Assembly: GCF_030815855.1 (NCBI RefSeq)
Contig: NZ_JAUSXG010000001.1
Location: 3,162,001 to 3,226,000, forward strand
DNA length: 64,000 nt
Source of the DNA: Variovorax paradoxus
GTDB lineage: Bacteria; Pseudomonadota; Gammaproteobacteria; Burkholderiales; Burkholderiaceae_C
Direction: 5' to 3'
Both the position numbers and the translations under genes were made by a program. Positions 17,121 to 28,455 of this stretch are shown piece by piece. Position 1 is the stretch's first letter. Every line of letters starts with the position of its first letter. Under the pieces are notes generated by a model that worked only from the letters and a program-made list of their open reading frames with translations, ran no database searches and was not told the DNA's origin.

Positions 17121-18238
17121 GCAGGAATGCTCCGGAGATGAGAGGGCTCGCCTTCGAGTTCGGCGTGAATGGCGAGCAGTTCGTCGACGCGGTGGGCGCA
17201 GGTGTGACGCGCGAGCACGGTTTCCAGGCCCTGTTCGCGCAATGCGCGCGCCAGGTCCTTGTCGTGCAGCACGTCGCGCAGGTGGCGCCGCATGGCCGCG
17301 CCATCCGGTGCCACCAGGAAATCGCGGCCCGGCGTGAACAGGCTTTCGGCATCGTTCCACGGCGCGGAGACCAGCGGAATGCCGCAGGCCAGCGCCTCGA
17401 ACACGCGAATGGTCGGAATACCCGGCAGCGCCTCGACGTAGGGCCTGCGCGGCACGTGCACCGTGACGCGATGGCGTGCGAAGACGCGCGGTGCGCGGTA
17501 GTTGGGCAGCCAGCCGCCGAAATGGATTCGGGCCGCGCGAAGACGATCCAGTGCCCGGTCGGGGTAGCGCACACCATGCACCCGCGCCTTCAGGCGCAGA
17601 TCGCGCACGGGGCCGAGCAGGAATTCGTCGAGCTCGGCCTCGCGTTCGTCGTCGCCCCAGTTGCCGATCCAGACCAGGTCGCCCTCTTCCACCTCGTCCG
17701 GTATCGGATGAAAGTGCCGCGCGTCGGCGGCTTCATGCCAGGTCCAGGCGCGGCGCGCCCAGCCCTTCTTGCGGTACAGGTCGCGAATCACGTTGCCGAA
17801 GGCCAGCACGCCGTCGTAGTGCGAGAGGTCGTAGCCGGCCATGCTTTTCTCGTCGGTCACCGAGCGGTGGTGCGTGTCGTGAAAGAACAGCCGGTAGCGC
17901 CCCCCATCGCGCCGGTGGAGGCCGATGCGGCGCACCAGTGCGTGGTCGTTCCATTCGTGCACCAGCACCACGTCCGCGCCTTCCAGCGCCTCGTCGAGAT
18001 CGAGCGTGGCGGGGTCGCAGGCGGTGCTGTGAAGCTCCGGGTACACGCGCGCGAATTCTTCGAGCGGTGCCTTGCCGTGCTCGGCCTCGAGGTTGGTTCG
18101 GCTCCATGCGCCGAGCGGCTCATACACCGCAAGCTCATGGCCGCGCGCGAGCAGTTCGCTGCAGATGCCGCGCAGGAAATGAGCGTTGCCGTGGTTCCAG
18201 TCGGAAACGAGCGAATGGCAGAACATCACGAAGCGCAT
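17117..18238 (-). CDS. CgeB-like glycosyltransferase (third tandem paralogue)
   Basis: 373 residues beginning MRFVMFCHSLVSDWNHGNAHF. HGNAHFLRGICSELLARGHEL corresponds to the N-terminal motif of the other two paralogues, and RVFEALACGIPLVSAPWND to the sugar-nucleotide-binding half. Residues around 120-140 are His/Asp-rich (FFHDTHHRS). It is a predicted GT-B glycosyltransferase. Its stop overlaps the start of the next gene (ATGA), and its start lies 13 bases inside the end of the GT4 gene, so translation of the whole set is probably coupled. Confidence 0.87.
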   Translation of the reverse strand: MRFVMFCHSLVSDWNHGNAHFLRGICSELLARGHELAVYEPLGAWSRTNLEAEHGKAPLEEFARVYPELHSTACDPATLDLDEALEGADVVLVHEWNDHALVRRIGLHRRDGGRYRLFFHDTHHRSVTDEKSMAGYDLSHYDGVLAFGNVIRDLYRKKGWARRAWTWHEAADARHFHPIPDEVEEGDLVWIGNWGDDEREAELDEFLLGPVRDLRLKARVHGVRYPDRALDRLRAARIHFGGWLPNYRAPRVFARHRVTVHVPRRPYVEALPGIPTIRVFEALACGIPLVSAPWNDAESLFTPGRDFLVAPDGAAMRRHLRDVLHDKDLARALREQGLETVLARHTCAHRVDELLAIHAELEGEPSHLRSIPA

Positions 18239-19419
18239 GCGGGCTCCTTGGCTTTCCTTCGAGTCCGCCTGGCGCCCGCCGTGCGCGGCGCCGCGGGCGC
18301 GAGCAAACGGGCGTAGGCCGACAGGTAGGCATCCACCATGCGCGCCGGCGTGAAATGCCGCGCGCGCTCCCATGCCTTCAGCGCCATCTGCTGCCGCAAG
18401 GGCGGGTCGTCGATCAACCGCATCAGTGCGGCGTGCAAGGCCTCGTGGTCCTCGGGCTGCACATACAGCGCGGCATCGCCCCAGACCTCGCGCAGGCTGG
18501 GCACGTCGCCCAGCACCAGCGCGCACTGCGACAGCGCAGCCTCCAGCGCCGTGAGCCCGAACGGCTCGTAGCGCGCAGGCAAGGCATAGATCGATGCGCG
18601 CGAGAACTGCGCCGCCAGCGCATCGGGCGCCAGTTCGCCGAGCCACAGCACGCCGGGCGCTTGAATGCCGCACTCGCCGGCGCCGGGCGGTGAGGCAGAT
18701 CCGGCCACGCACACGGGCCAGAGCAACCGCGTGGCGACGGCCTGCAGCGCCGCCAGGTTCTTGGCCGCGTCCCACAGCCGCCCGGCCGAGAGAACGACCG
18801 GCTCCTTGTCGCCCGGAACGAACATCGCGGGGCTGCGGCCGTTGGGGAGCACGAGGCCTCCCTCGATGTAGCCGTAGTCGAGGGCCAGCGACGACAGCAT
18901 GGCTTCCGTCGGTGCGCCGACAACGTCGGCGCCGTCCAGCCCCTGCCGCACGGCCTTCCGGTAGGTGTCCCAACCCGCCGGCGCGAGCTGGCGATGCACC
19001 GCGCGCCACCAGGACGCCACGCACGAATGCGCGACCACGAGCTTCGGCGCGGCGAACGGCAGTGCGCCGAACGCGAACTGGTTCAGGTGAACGACGTCGG
19101 GCTGCACGGCGCGCTCGAGCCCCAGAAGCCAATCGCCTGCGCGCCGCACGTCGTCCCATGGCTCGTTCATCCACTCGAGGCGCCAATCGCTCTCGTGCAG
19201 TTGCAGACCAGGGAGCGATGCGGCCTGCGCGCGCTGCACCGGCGTGAGCGGCGCGCCCATGGTGGCCAGCGAGACACGCACGCCCCCCTCGCCGAGCCCG
19301 GCCGCAAGCTCCAGGGCGTGGCTCCAGACGCCGCCGACGGTGTCGGTTGTCATCAGCACGTGCTGCGGCACATGGGGTGGCGCGCGCTCTGGCGTGTGGG
19401 GCAGCGCGTCAGCGTTCAT
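18226..19419 (-). CDS. GT4-family glycosyltransferase
   Basis: 397 residues. An N-terminal half has TTDTVGGVWSHALELAAGL, the usual glycine-rich opening of GT4 enzymes. The C-terminal half has LSAGRLWDAAKNLAAL and YALPARYEPFGLTALEAALS, whose EPFGLTALEA is the GT4 catalytic and nucleotide-binding motif. It should transfer a sugar with retention of configuration in the cytoplasm. A basic tail (RRTRRKAKE) ends the protein and could touch the membrane. Start ATG 19419 overlaps the end of the oxidoreductase gene by 11 bases; ATG 19428 is an alternative. Confidence 0.9.
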   Translation of the reverse strand: MNADALPHTPERAPPHVPQHVLMTTDTVGGVWSHALELAAGLGEGGVRVSLATMGAPLTPVQRAQAASLPGLQLHESDWRLEWMNEPWDDVRRAGDWLLGLERAVQPDVVHLNQFAFGALPFAAPKLVVAHSCVASWWRAVHRQLAPAGWDTYRKAVRQGLDGADVVGAPTEAMLSSLALDYGYIEGGLVLPNGRSPAMFVPGDKEPVVLSAGRLWDAAKNLAALQAVATRLLWPVCVAGSASPPGAGECGIQAPGVLWLGELAPDALAAQFSRASIYALPARYEPFGLTALEAALSQCALVLGDVPSLREVWGDAALYVQPEDHEALHAALMRLIDDPPLRQQMALKAWERARHFTPARMVDAYLSAYARLLAPAAPRTAGARRTRRKAKEPACAS

Positions 19420-20452
19420 AGATCGCATCCAGTACCGCTGCAACTTCCACCAGGCGCTCGATCTCGGGATCGAAGGCGCCGCCGTTCGCGAGAGCGCGGG
19501 CCCAGTGCACGGCGGCGCGGCCACCCCAATCGTCGGGCGGCGAAGCGAGCGGCATTGCGCGCGTGCCGTCGAAGCGCTCAGCGACGAAATCGTAGAACGA
19601 GCCGCCCACGTTGCGAAACGAGGCGCCGCCGCGCGTGCCGTGAAAGCTGGCCTCGATGACGGCGTCCCGGCCGGCCGGCAGGTTCCAGGAGCACGCGAGC
19701 CGCACCACGCAGCCGCCCGCGAGGTCGATCTGCGCCACCGCATGGTCTTCGACCACGGCCGACGGCAGCGCGAGACGCCGGCCGCCCGCATGCAGGCGGC
19801 TCGATACCGCCTCGACGCGCGGAAAGCCCAGCGTCCACAGCGCCAGGTCGACCATGTGAATGCCGAGGTCGATCACGCAGCCGCCACCGGAAAGCACCGG
19901 ATCGCGAAACCACGGCTTGTCGGGTCCGTAGGCGTTGTGGAACACGAGGTCGATGGCATAGACGTCGCCGATGTCCCCGGCCGAGACGAGCTCGCGAATG
20001 CGCTGCATGCCTGCCGTGCGCCGGTACGACAGGTCGACGCCCAGCAACCGGTTGGCGCGCCGCGCCGCATCGATCACGCCACGGGTCTCCTCGGTGGTGC
20101 GCGCCAGCGGCTTCTGGCAGAACACCGCCATGCCGCGCGCAAGCGCCGCTTCGGCCTGCCGGGCATGAAGCGCGCTCGGCGTGGCGATCACGAGGCCGTC
20201 GAGCTCGTGTTCGAGCAGCGCATCGAGCGAATGTAAGCTGGCCGCGCCGGGCGCCAGCGCGCATGCGGCTTCGCGTGCGTCGTCATGCGCATCGGCGATG
20301 GCGGCAATCTCCGCCGCGCCATCCTTTGCAATGGCTTCCATGCGGTTCCTGCCGATCCATCCGACGCCGAGGAAGCCCAGCCGCGGTTTGCGAAGCGCGC
20401 TGGCCAGCGCAGCCCCGGCGCCGGACGCCGGGCCGGGGTCCAGCGCGTTCAT
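19409..20452 (-). CDS. Gfo/Idh/MocA-family oxidoreductase
   Basis: 347 residues with an N-terminal Rossmann fold (LGFLGVGWIGRNRM, about 25-38), an FCQKPLART segment in place of the usual EKP motif, and the C-terminal Gfo/Idh domain with GGGCVIDLGIHMVDLAL. Members oxidise or reduce sugars, inositols or sugar nucleotides using NAD(P). Given inositol-3-phosphate synthase in the same cluster, an inositol or a nucleotide-sugar substrate is plausible but not shown. Start ATG 20452; 14 bp separate it from the upstream dehydrogenase. Confidence 0.88.
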   Translation of the reverse strand: MNALDPGPASGAGAALASALRKPRLGFLGVGWIGRNRMEAIAKDGAAEIAAIADAHDDAREAACALAPGAASLHSLDALLEHELDGLVIATPSALHARQAEAALARGMAVFCQKPLARTTEETRGVIDAARRANRLLGVDLSYRRTAGMQRIRELVSAGDIGDVYAIDLVFHNAYGPDKPWFRDPVLSGGGCVIDLGIHMVDLALWTLGFPRVEAVSSRLHAGGRRLALPSAVVEDHAVAQIDLAGGCVVRLACSWNLPAGRDAVIEASFHGTRGGASFRNVGGSFYDFVAERFDGTRAMPLASPPDDWGGRAAVHWARALANGGAFDPEIERLVEVAAVLDAIYER

Positions 20453-20466
20453 GGCGTGCGCCGCCC

Positions 20467-21420
20467 TCACGTGGTCACCACCGCTTTCAGGAACCCGTCG
20501 GGCCGCGTGCGCGTGAGCTCGAGCGCCTCGCCCAGCCGGTCGAGCGGCAGGCGGTGGGTGAAGAGCGGTTCCGCGTCGAGCACGCCCGCCGCCATCATGT
20601 CGACGGCTTCGCGAATGCCCTGCACGTACATGCGCGGGTCGCGCTCGTGCGCGTTGATCACGTCGATGCCGCGCCAGTTCCACATCTGCATGTTGACCTG
20701 GCGCGTTCCGTCCTGGTGGTAGCCCGCGACGACGAGGCGGCCGCGCTCGCCGGTGAGCTCGCCCGCAAGGTCGAGCGGCCACTGCAGGCCGACCGCCTCG
20801 ATGGTGCGCTCGCACATCTGCTCGCCGGTGAGGCGCTTGACCTCGTCGAGGATGCGCCAGTGGTCGTCCATCGCGAGGGTGTGCTCGGCGCCGGCTTCGC
20901 GCGCCACTTCGAGTGCGAAGGGCCGGCGCGAGATGGCGATGACCCGTGCACCCGCCCGCGCGGCGAGCCGCGTGAGGATGGCACCCAGAAACCCGATGCC
21001 GACGATGGCCACGGTCTGGCCGGCCTGGATGTCGCTGCGCCGGAAGATGTTGACCGCGCAGCCCAGCGGCTCGCCGGGCATGGCCACATCGGCGAGCGAG
21101 GCCGGCAACGGCACCACCGCGCCCGCATCGGCCACGTCGTACTCGGCATGCGCGCGGTAAGTGAGCGCGGCCACGCGGTCGCCGATGGCCAGGCCTTCGA
21201 CGCCCTCGCCCACCGCGGCCACGCGGCCCCAGCCTTCGTGCCCCGGCGCGCCCGCGGGCTGCGGGTATTCGAACCACGAGCGGCCCTCCCACAGCGGCAG
21301 GCTGGAGGCGCAGACGCCCGAGCCCTCCAGCTTCAGCAGCACCTGCCCGGCGGCCGGCTCGGGCGTTTCCACCCGCCGCACGACCGCCTGTCCCGGCGAA
21401 GCAATGACGCTTGCGAACAT
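20467..21420 (-). CDS. zinc-type medium-chain alcohol/polyol dehydrogenase
   Basis: 317 residues of the MDR superfamily. Catalytic zinc ligand candidates are Cys37 (GVCASS) and His61-Glu62 (GHEGWG). The coenzyme-binding segment is VAIVGIGFLGAIL. The protein is shorter than typical zinc dehydrogenases and lacks the four-cysteine structural zinc loop, as in some sorbitol/inositol-type dehydrogenases. It probably acts on a sugar alcohol, inositol or sugar nucleotide made by the cluster. Start ATG 21420 follows GGGAGGTGAGC closely. It sits two bases from the end of the epimerase gene. Confidence 0.87.
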   Translation of the reverse strand: MFASVIASPGQAVVRRVETPEPAAGQVLLKLEGSGVCASSLPLWEGRSWFEYPQPAGAPGHEGWGRVAAVGEGVEGLAIGDRVAALTYRAHAEYDVADAGAVVPLPASLADVAMPGEPLGCAVNIFRRSDIQAGQTVAIVGIGFLGAILTRLAARAGARVIAISRRPFALEVAREAGAEHTLAMDDHWRILDEVKRLTGEQMCERTIEAVGLQWPLDLAGELTGERGRLVVAGYHQDGTRQVNMQMWNWRGIDVINAHERDPRMYVQGIREAVDMMAAGVLDAEPLFTHRLPLDRLGEALELTRTRPDGFLKAVVTT

Positions 21421-21422
21421 GC

Positions 21423-22549
21423 TCACCTCCCGGCCGCTGCCAGCACGACGCCGCGCTGTGCGGCCTTGCGGACGGAGGCCGGCTGGGCGCGCATCTCGCG
21501 CAGCCACTGGTGCAGGCGCTCGATGCCGTGCCGCGCATCGACGGCCGGCCGCCAGCCGGTGGCCGCCTCGAAGCGGCGCGTGTCCGAGACGTAGTAACGC
21601 TGGTCGCCGGTGCGCCAGTCTTCGTACGTGGTCTCGGGGCGCTTGCCGTCGAGCGCTTCGATCTGGTCGAGCAGGTCGAGCAGGCTGATCACGTTGCGCG
21701 GGCCGCCGCCGATGTTGAAGGCGCCGCCCGCGAGCTTGCCGATATGGCGCTGCGCCAGCACGAAGGCGTCGACAAGGTCGTCGACGAACAGGATGTCGCG
21801 CACCTGCTTGCCGTCGCCGAACAGGGTAATCGGCTCGCGGTCGAGCGCGCGCAACAGGAAGTGCGCCACCCAGCCCTGGTCTTCGGTGCCGAACTGGCGC
21901 TGGCCGTAGATGCAGCTCATGCGGAAGACGACGGTCTTCAGGCCGTAGCTGCGCGCATAGTCGTGCACGTACTGGTCGGCCGTTCCCTTGGAGCAGCCGT
22001 AGGGGCTGTGGAAGTCGAGCGGCCGCGCTTCCGAGATGCCGTGGCTCGCAATGTCCGGCGCCACCGGTTCGTAGCGCTGGCCCTCAAGCTTGAGCTCGAC
22101 GTCTTCGAGGCCGCCATAGACCTTGTTGGTCGAGGTCATCAGCACCGACGGCGGCACCGGCTGCGCGCGGGCCGCCTCGAGCACGTTGAGCGTGCCCAGT
22201 GCGTTGACCGAAAAATCCTCGCGCGGATCGACCAGGCTGGTGGTGACCGCCACCTGCGCCGCGAAGTGAAAGACATGGTCGGCTCGTGCCACCGCGCGCT
22301 CCACCGCGGCGGCATCGCGAACGTCCGCCACCATCACGTCGAGCCGGGTCGGGTGGTTCTGCCGAAGCCACTCGAGATTGCGCTCCACGCCGGGCCGCGA
22401 GAGGTTGTCGAACACCAGCACGCACCGCCCGTCGGACAGCAGCCGGTGGGCGAGGTTGGCTCCGACGAAGCCCGCGCCACCCGTGATGAGCGTGACCCGA
22501 TCCTTGCCGTTGAGCGCGCGCCGGGGAGTGAGTACGGGGTCCCGGCTGT

Positions 22550-22553
<4 letters not shown>
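21423..22553 (-). CDS. NAD-dependent sugar-nucleotide epimerase, CDP-paratose 2-epimerase-like
   Basis: 376 residues, extended SDR family. GGAGFVGANL (about 25-34) binds NAD. MTSTNKVYGG and HSPYGCSKGTADQY supply the Ser/Thr and the YxxxK catalytic pair. MSCIYGQRQFGTEDQGWVAHF closely resembles CDP-tyvelose/CDP-paratose 2-epimerases (RfbE). It should invert a hydroxyl on a nucleotide-linked sugar. No CDP-glucose pathway genes are present, so the true substrate may be another nucleotide sugar. It overlaps the upstream epimerase gene by four bases. Confidence 0.88.
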
Positions 22554-23668
<1,115 letters not shown>

Positions 23669-23965
23669 GAAACCCCTTTTTGTTTGAGTCGCCGGCGAAG
23701 CGTCGAGAAAAGGAAAATCGTTTTCCAACGCCCTGGCGAAGCTCGAAATTCGTCGAAAAATTGCCGCCTTCATGTGCGAAGGTACTTACCTGTGTGTAGG
23801 CGCGCTGCCCTGTTACGCCACTGCTGAGTTGGTGATGTGCATCGCGGGTGTTTCGGGCGCGCGCAGGGCCTCAAACGAGCGTAGATTGCCAAGCAACAAA
23901 GCTTTGGCTTCGGTTCATCACGCCCGCCGCGCGCTCGTGCGGCGGCACTCGCAAAAGGTTTTCAC
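23669..23965. promoter_or_regulatory. divergent intergenic region of the glycan cluster
   Basis: 297 bp without a convincing gene, between the first gene of the minus-strand operon and inositol-3-phosphate synthase. It must carry promoters for both directions. It is locally less GC-rich near 23690-23770. I see an imperfect dyad CCAAGC...GCTTTGG around 23888-23906 but no consensus promoter I would defend. Confidence 0.5.
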
Positions 23966-25117
23966 ATGAGCAAGGTACGTGTCGCGATCGTCGGTGTGGG
24001 CAACTGCGCCTCCTCGCTGGTGCAGGGTGTCCACTTCTACGGCAACACCCAGGGCGCCGACTTCATTCCCGGTCTGATGCATCTCGACCTGGCGGGCTAC
24101 CGCCCGTCGGACATCGAGTTCAGCGCGGCCTTCGACGTGCATGCGCGCAAGGTCGGCCGCGACCTGGGAGAAGCCATCTACGAGGCACCCAACAACACCA
24201 TCCGCTTCGCCGATGTGCCCAAGCTCGGCGTACCCGTGCACCGCGGACCCACGCACGACGGCATCGGCACCTACCTGAAGGACGTGGTGCCACTTGCACC
24301 CGGCAGGGCGCAGAACGTGGCGAAGATCCTCAAGGAGACGAAGACCGACGTGGTGGTCTCTTACCTGCCGGTGGGCTCCGAGAAGGCCACCCAGTGGTAC
24401 GCAGAGCAGGTGCTGGAGGCCGGCTGCGCCTTCGTCAACTGCGTGCCGGTGTTCATCGCCTCGCGGCCGGAATGGGAGCGGCGCTTTGCCGAGCGCGGCC
24501 TGCCGATCATCGGCGACGACATCAAGTCGCAGGTGGGCGCCACCATCGTGCATCGCATCCTGACCGACCTGTTCAGGAAGCGCGGCGTTCGGCTGGACCG
24601 CACCTACCAACTCAACTTCGGCGGCAACACCGACTTCCTCAACATGCTCGAACGCGAGCGCCTGCTCTCGAAGAAGATCTCGAAGACGCAGGCCGTCACG
24701 AGCCAGCTCGGGCACCCCATGAAGGGTTCCGACGTGCACGTGGGGCCGAGCGACCACGTACCGTGGCTTGCCGATCGCAAGTGGTGCTACATCCGCATGG
24801 AAGGCACCACCTTCGGCAACGTGCCGCTCCAGTGCGAGGTGAAGCTCGAGGTGTGGGATTCGCCGAACTCCGCCGGCGTGGTGATCGACGCGGTGCGCTG
24901 CGCCAAGCTCGCGCTCGACCGCGGCGTGGGCGGCGCGGTGCTGGCGCCTTCGAGCTACTTCATGAAGTCGCCGCCGCAGCAGTTCACCGACGACGAGGCC
25001 CGCGAACTGGTGGAGGCGTTCATTCGCGGCGATGCCGAGGCCGCGGCGCCGCCCGAGCGCAAAGCCCATGCGCACGAACCGGCCCCGCGCCATGCGAAGA
25101 GGAGCAAGCTCGCATGA
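23966..25117 (+). CDS. inositol-3-phosphate synthase (myo-inositol-1-phosphate synthase)
   Basis: 383 residues. [12 protein letters not shown] (about 10-21) is the NAD-binding motif. [38 protein letters not shown] and LNFGGNTDF are characteristic of the prokaryotic family. It isomerises glucose-6-phosphate to inositol-3-phosphate in the cytoplasm. The last ~35 residues are low-complexity (Ala, Pro, His, Lys) and outside the catalytic core. The enzyme is uncommon in this bacterial group. No inositol monophosphatase or phosphatidylinositol-type synthase is in the window, so the fate of the product is open. Its stop overlaps the glycosidase start by four bases. Confidence 0.93.
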   Translation: MSKVRVAIVGVGNCASSLVQGVHFYGNTQGADFIPGLMHLDLAGYRPSDIEFSAAFDVHARKVGRDLGEAIYEAPNNTIRFADVPKLGVPVHRGPTHDGIGTYLKDVVPLAPGRAQNVAKILKETKTDVVVSYLPVGSEKATQWYAEQVLEAGCAFVNCVPVFIASRPEWERRFAERGLPIIGDDIKSQVGATIVHRILTDLFRKRGVRLDRTYQLNFGGNTDFLNMLERERLLSKKISKTQAVTSQLGHPMKGSDVHVGPSDHVPWLADRKWCYIRMEGTTFGNVPLQCEVKLEVWDSPNSAGVVIDAVRCAKLALDRGVGGAVLAPSSYFMKSPPQQFTDDEARELVEAFIRGDAEAAAPPERKAHAHEPAPRHAKRSKLA

Positions 25118-26070
25118 TCGAAGCCGTCAAGTTCTGGAACGAACCCAACAACAAGTCGCACTGGGACCTCGAACTCGACCCCGACTGGTCGGCCTATGCG
25201 CAGATGGTCAAGCTGGCCTCGAGCGCGGTGCGCGCGGAGAACAGCACGCTCACGCAGGTGCTCGGCGGCATCTCGCCCATCGACGCGCACTTCATGGCGG
25301 GCTTGCGCGACCGCGGCGTGCTCGACGGGCTCGACGCGGTGGCGGTGCACGGCTTTCCGCTCGACTGGAACAACTGGCAGATCCACGAATGGCCGCGCCG
25401 CATCGCCGAGATCGAGGCGGTGACGCACCTGCCGGTGTGGGTGACCGAGGTCGGCGTCTCGACCTTCGGCGCCGAAGAGGTGCAGGAGTTCGGCTTGCGC
25501 CGCACGGCCGAGCTGCTGATCGGCCGCGTGCCGCGCATCTTCTGGTATTCGCTCTACGACCTGCCCCAGGCCTGGCCCGCGACCACGCGGCACCGCGAGG
25601 CCGAAGGGTCGAGCTACTACCGGCACTTTCACATGGGGCTGCTGCGTGAAGACGGCACGCCCAAGATCGCGTGCGAGCAATTCGCCAGCTACACGCCCGC
25701 GATGGGCATCTGCCAGTGGTTCCACTTCGAAGACCACCGCCTCGACGAGGCGGTGCGCTGGCTCGAACGGCTGGGCGTGCGCCATCTGCGCACGGGGCTC
25801 AGCTGGGCCGACAGCTTCCGCCCGAACGCCGAGCGATGGTTCGACCGCCAGATGCGTGCGCTGGAAGATTTCGACGTCACCCTCACCTTCTGCTTCACGC
25901 CCGAACACCGCGGCATTGCGCCGCACCACACCAGCCCGCCGCAGCAACCCGAGGAATTCGCCGAGTTCTGCGCGGGCATGGTGCGCCGCTATGCGTCGAA
26001 CCGGGCGTGCACCGTCTTGCCTTTCGCGGCCGCCGGAACCACGGCGCCGTCGCGCATGCCCGCGAGCTGA
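25114..26070 (+). CDS. clan GH-A-like glycosidase with apparently circularly permuted barrel
   Basis: 318 residues. FWNEPN places the acid/base Glu at residue 10 and WVTEVGVS the nucleophile at Glu112. These are beta-4 and beta-7 features of a retaining TIM-barrel glycosidase (GH39/GH5-like). In such enzymes ~130-150 residues normally precede the NEP motif. Here the missing first half seems to follow: residues ~205-300 read [29 protein letters not shown] and [13 protein letters not shown], which look like beta-1 to alpha-3. No signal peptide is visible, so it is probably cytoplasmic. The last 82 bases overlap the convergent UDP-xylose synthase gene, and the C-terminal ~25 residues are probably not part of the fold. 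Confidence 0.75.
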   Translation: MIEAVKFWNEPNNKSHWDLELDPDWSAYAQMVKLASSAVRAENSTLTQVLGGISPIDAHFMAGLRDRGVLDGLDAVAVHGFPLDWNNWQIHEWPRRIAEIEAVTHLPVWVTEVGVSTFGAEEVQEFGLRRTAELLIGRVPRIFWYSLYDLPQAWPATTRHREAEGSSYYRHFHMGLLREDGTPKIACEQFASYTPAMGICQWFHFEDHRLDEAVRWLERLGVRHLRTGLSWADSFRPNAERWFDRQMRALEDFDVTLTFCFTPEHRGIAPHHTSPPQQPEEFAEFCAGMVRRYASNRACTVLPFAAAGTTAPSRMPAS

Positions 26071-27041
26071 GCCGGCGACAGTTCACCGGCCGAGAGCAGG
26101 CCATCGAAATACTCGATGGTCTTGCGCAGGCCCTCCTCGAGCTGCACGCTCGGCTGCCAGCCGAACATCTTCTTTGCGAGCCGGATGTCGGGCCGGCGCT
26201 GCATCGGGTCGTCCGAGGGCAGCGGCGCAAACGTCAGCTTCGACGACGAGCCCGTCAGCCGGATGACCTGCTGCGCAAGCTCGCGCACGGTGAACTCGAC
26301 CGGGTTGCCGATGTTCACCGGCCCCGGGCCGCCGGCCGAAGCGTCCATGAAGCGGTTGAGCCCTTCCACCAGGTCGTCGACGAAGCAGAAGCTGCGCGTC
26401 TGCAGGCCCTCGCCGTAGATGGTGATCGGGTCACCGCGCAGCGCCTGCACGATGAAGTTCGACACCACGCGTCCGTCCCGCGGATGCATGCGCGGCCCGT
26501 AGGTATTGAAGATGCGCGCCACGCGAATGTCGACGCGGTGCTGGCGGTGGTAGTCGAAGAACAGCGTCTCGGCGCAGCGCTTGCCTTCGTCATAGCAGCT
26601 GCGAACGCCGATGGGGTTGACCTTGCCCCAATAGCTCTCCGGCTGCGGATGCACGTCGGGGTCGCCGTACACCTCGCTGGTCGACGCCTGGAGAATGCGC
26701 GCGCGCACGCGCTTCGCAAGGCCCAGCATGTTGATGGCGCCGTGAACGCTGGTCTTGGTGGTCTGCACCGGGTCGTGCTGGTAGTGCACGGGCGACGCCG
26801 GGCATGCGAGGTTGTAGATCTGGTCCACCTCCACGTACAGCGGAAAGGTCACGTCATGGCGCATCAGCTCGAAATGCGGATTGCCGAGCAGGTGCTCCAC
26901 GTTGCGCCGTGTTCCGGTAAAGAAGTTGTCGGCGCACAGCACGTCGTGCCCCTGCGCCAACAGGCGCTCGCAGAGATGACTGCCCAGGAAGCCCGCGCCT
27001 CCGGTCACGAGGATGCGGCGCTGGGTGTTGTAGATACGCAT
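25989..27041 (-). CDS. UDP-glucuronate decarboxylase (UDP-xylose synthase)
   Basis: 350 residues. [14 protein letters not shown] binds [13 protein letters not shown] and [12 protein letters not shown] give the Ser and the Tyr-x3-Lys. [16 protein letters not shown] and [10 protein letters not shown] are diagnostic for UXS. It converts UDP-glucuronate to UDP-xylose and CO2. The enzyme is about 30 residues longer than usual; the extra C-terminal segment (after FDGLLSA) is what overlaps the glycosidase gene. The UDP-glucose dehydrogenase gene lies 28 bp upstream, so the pair would deliver UDP-xylose from UDP-glucose. Confidence 0.93.
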   Translation of the reverse strand: MRIYNTQRRILVTGGAGFLGSHLCERLLAQGHDVLCADNFFTGTRRNVEHLLGNPHFELMRHDVTFPLYVEVDQIYNLACPASPVHYQHDPVQTTKTSVHGAINMLGLAKRVRARILQASTSEVYGDPDVHPQPESYWGKVNPIGVRSCYDEGKRCAETLFFDYHRQHRVDIRVARIFNTYGPRMHPRDGRVVSNFIVQALRGDPITIYGEGLQTRSFCFVDDLVEGLNRFMDASAGGPGPVNIGNPVEFTVRELAQQVIRLTGSSSKLTFAPLPSDDPMQRRPDIRLAKKMFGWQPSVQLEEGLRKTIEYFDGLLSAGELSPAQLAGMRDGAVVPAAAKGKTVHARFDA

Positions 27042-27069
27042 GATCGAAGCTCCTGTTTTCGGTATTTGT

Positions 27070-28455
27070 TCAGCGCCCGATGGCCAGGTAGTCGAAGCCC
27101 TGCGAGCGGATCTCCGGGTCGTACAGATTGCGTCCGTCGAAGATCAGCGGTTGCTTCAGCGCGGTCTTCAACGCGCTGAAACTGGGGCTCTTGAACGCCT
27201 TCCAGTCCGTGAGGATGACCAGCGCATCGGCGTCTTCCACGGCCTGCATCGGGTTCTCGACGTAGCGCAAGCGGGCCACCAGCTCGGGCATGCCATCGAG
27301 GTCGCCCGCAAGAACCTTGCGCGCTTCGGCAATGGCGACCGGGTCGTGCGCGACCACCTCGGCACCGCGCACCAGCAGCGCCTTGATCACGAGGCGGCTC
27401 GGCGCTTCGCGCATGTCGTCGGTGTCGGGCTTGAAGGCCAGGCCCCAGATGCCGAAGCGGCGGCCGCGCAGGTCTTCGCCGAAGCGGCGGACGATCTTTT
27501 CGATCAGCACCAGCTTCTGCGCATCGTTCACGGCGCGCACGGCCTCCAGCACCTGCAGCCGCTGGCCATGCGTGGCGGCGGTGTGCACCAGCGCCTGCAC
27601 GTCCTTGGGAAAGCAGCTGCCGCCGTAGCCCAGGCCGGCATAGAGAAAGCTGTAGCCGATGCGCGGATCGGAGCCGATGCCCCGGCGCACCTGCTCGATG
27701 TCGACACCGACCTTTTCCGCAAGGTTCGCGAGCTCGTTCATGAAGCTGATGCGCGTGGCGAGCATGGCATTGGCCGCGTACTTGGTGAACTCGGCCGCCT
27801 TCACGTCCATGTGGATCATGCGGTCGCGCTGCCGGTTGAACGGCGCATACAGGCGGGTCATCACGTCGCGCGCCTGCTGCCCGGCCTCGCCGGGTTCGGT
27901 GCCGACCACGATGCGGTCGGGCCGCATGAAGTCGTCGACGGCCGCGCCTTCCTTGAGGAACTCGGGGTTGGACACGATGGCGACCGGAAGCCCCTGCAGG
28001 CCGCTGCCGGCCGCGTGGTCGCCTTTGCTGCGCCGCTCCGAAAGCTCTTCCTCGATGGCCGCGCGCAGCTTGCCGGCGGTGCCCACGGGCACGGTCGATT
28101 TTTCGACCACCACCTTGAAGCCCTGCATGTGGCGGCCGATGCTGCGTCCGGCGGCGAGCACGTATTGCAGATCGGCGCTGCCGTCTTCACCGGGCGGCGT
28201 TCCGGCCGCGATGAAGATCAGGTCGCCGTGGTGCACGGCCCGTGCGACATCCGTCGTGAAGTGCAACCGGCCGGTGCGCACGTTGCGCTCGATGAGCTGC
28301 GGCAGCCCCTCCTCGTGGATCGGTACGCCCCCCGATTGCAGGATGTCGACCTTGCGTTCGTCGACGTCGAAGCAGACAACTTCGTTTCCGATCTCCGCCA
28401 GGCAACTGCCCGTGACGAGACCTACATAGCCGGTACCGAGGACTGAGATTTTCAT
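27070..28455 (-). CDS. UDP-glucose 6-dehydrogenase
   Basis: 461 residues. [17 protein letters not shown] is the N-terminal NAD motif, [10 protein letters not shown] holds the catalytic Cys, and [18 protein letters not shown] the C-terminal UDP-binding domain. It oxidises UDP-glucose twice to UDP-glucuronate, the substrate of the UXS encoded just downstream. Start ATG 28455 has only a weak ribosome site. The region in front (about 28490-28545) is notably AT-richer than its surroundings, as expected for a promoter. Confidence 0.94.
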   Translation of the reverse strand: MKISVLGTGYVGLVTGSCLAEIGNEVVCFDVDERKVDILQSGGVPIHEEGLPQLIERNVRTGRLHFTTDVARAVHHGDLIFIAAGTPPGEDGSADLQYVLAAGRSIGRHMQGFKVVVEKSTVPVGTAGKLRAAIEEELSERRSKGDHAAGSGLQGLPVAIVSNPEFLKEGAAVDDFMRPDRIVVGTEPGEAGQQARDVMTRLYAPFNRQRDRMIHMDVKAAEFTKYAANAMLATRISFMNELANLAEKVGVDIEQVRRGIGSDPRIGYSFLYAGLGYGGSCFPKDVQALVHTAATHGQRLQVLEAVRAVNDAQKLVLIEKIVRRFGEDLRGRRFGIWGLAFKPDTDDMREAPSRLVIKALLVRGAEVVAHDPVAIAEARKVLAGDLDGMPELVARLRYVENPMQAVEDADALVILTDWKAFKSPSFSALKTALKQPLIFDGRNLYDPEIRSQGFDYLAIGR

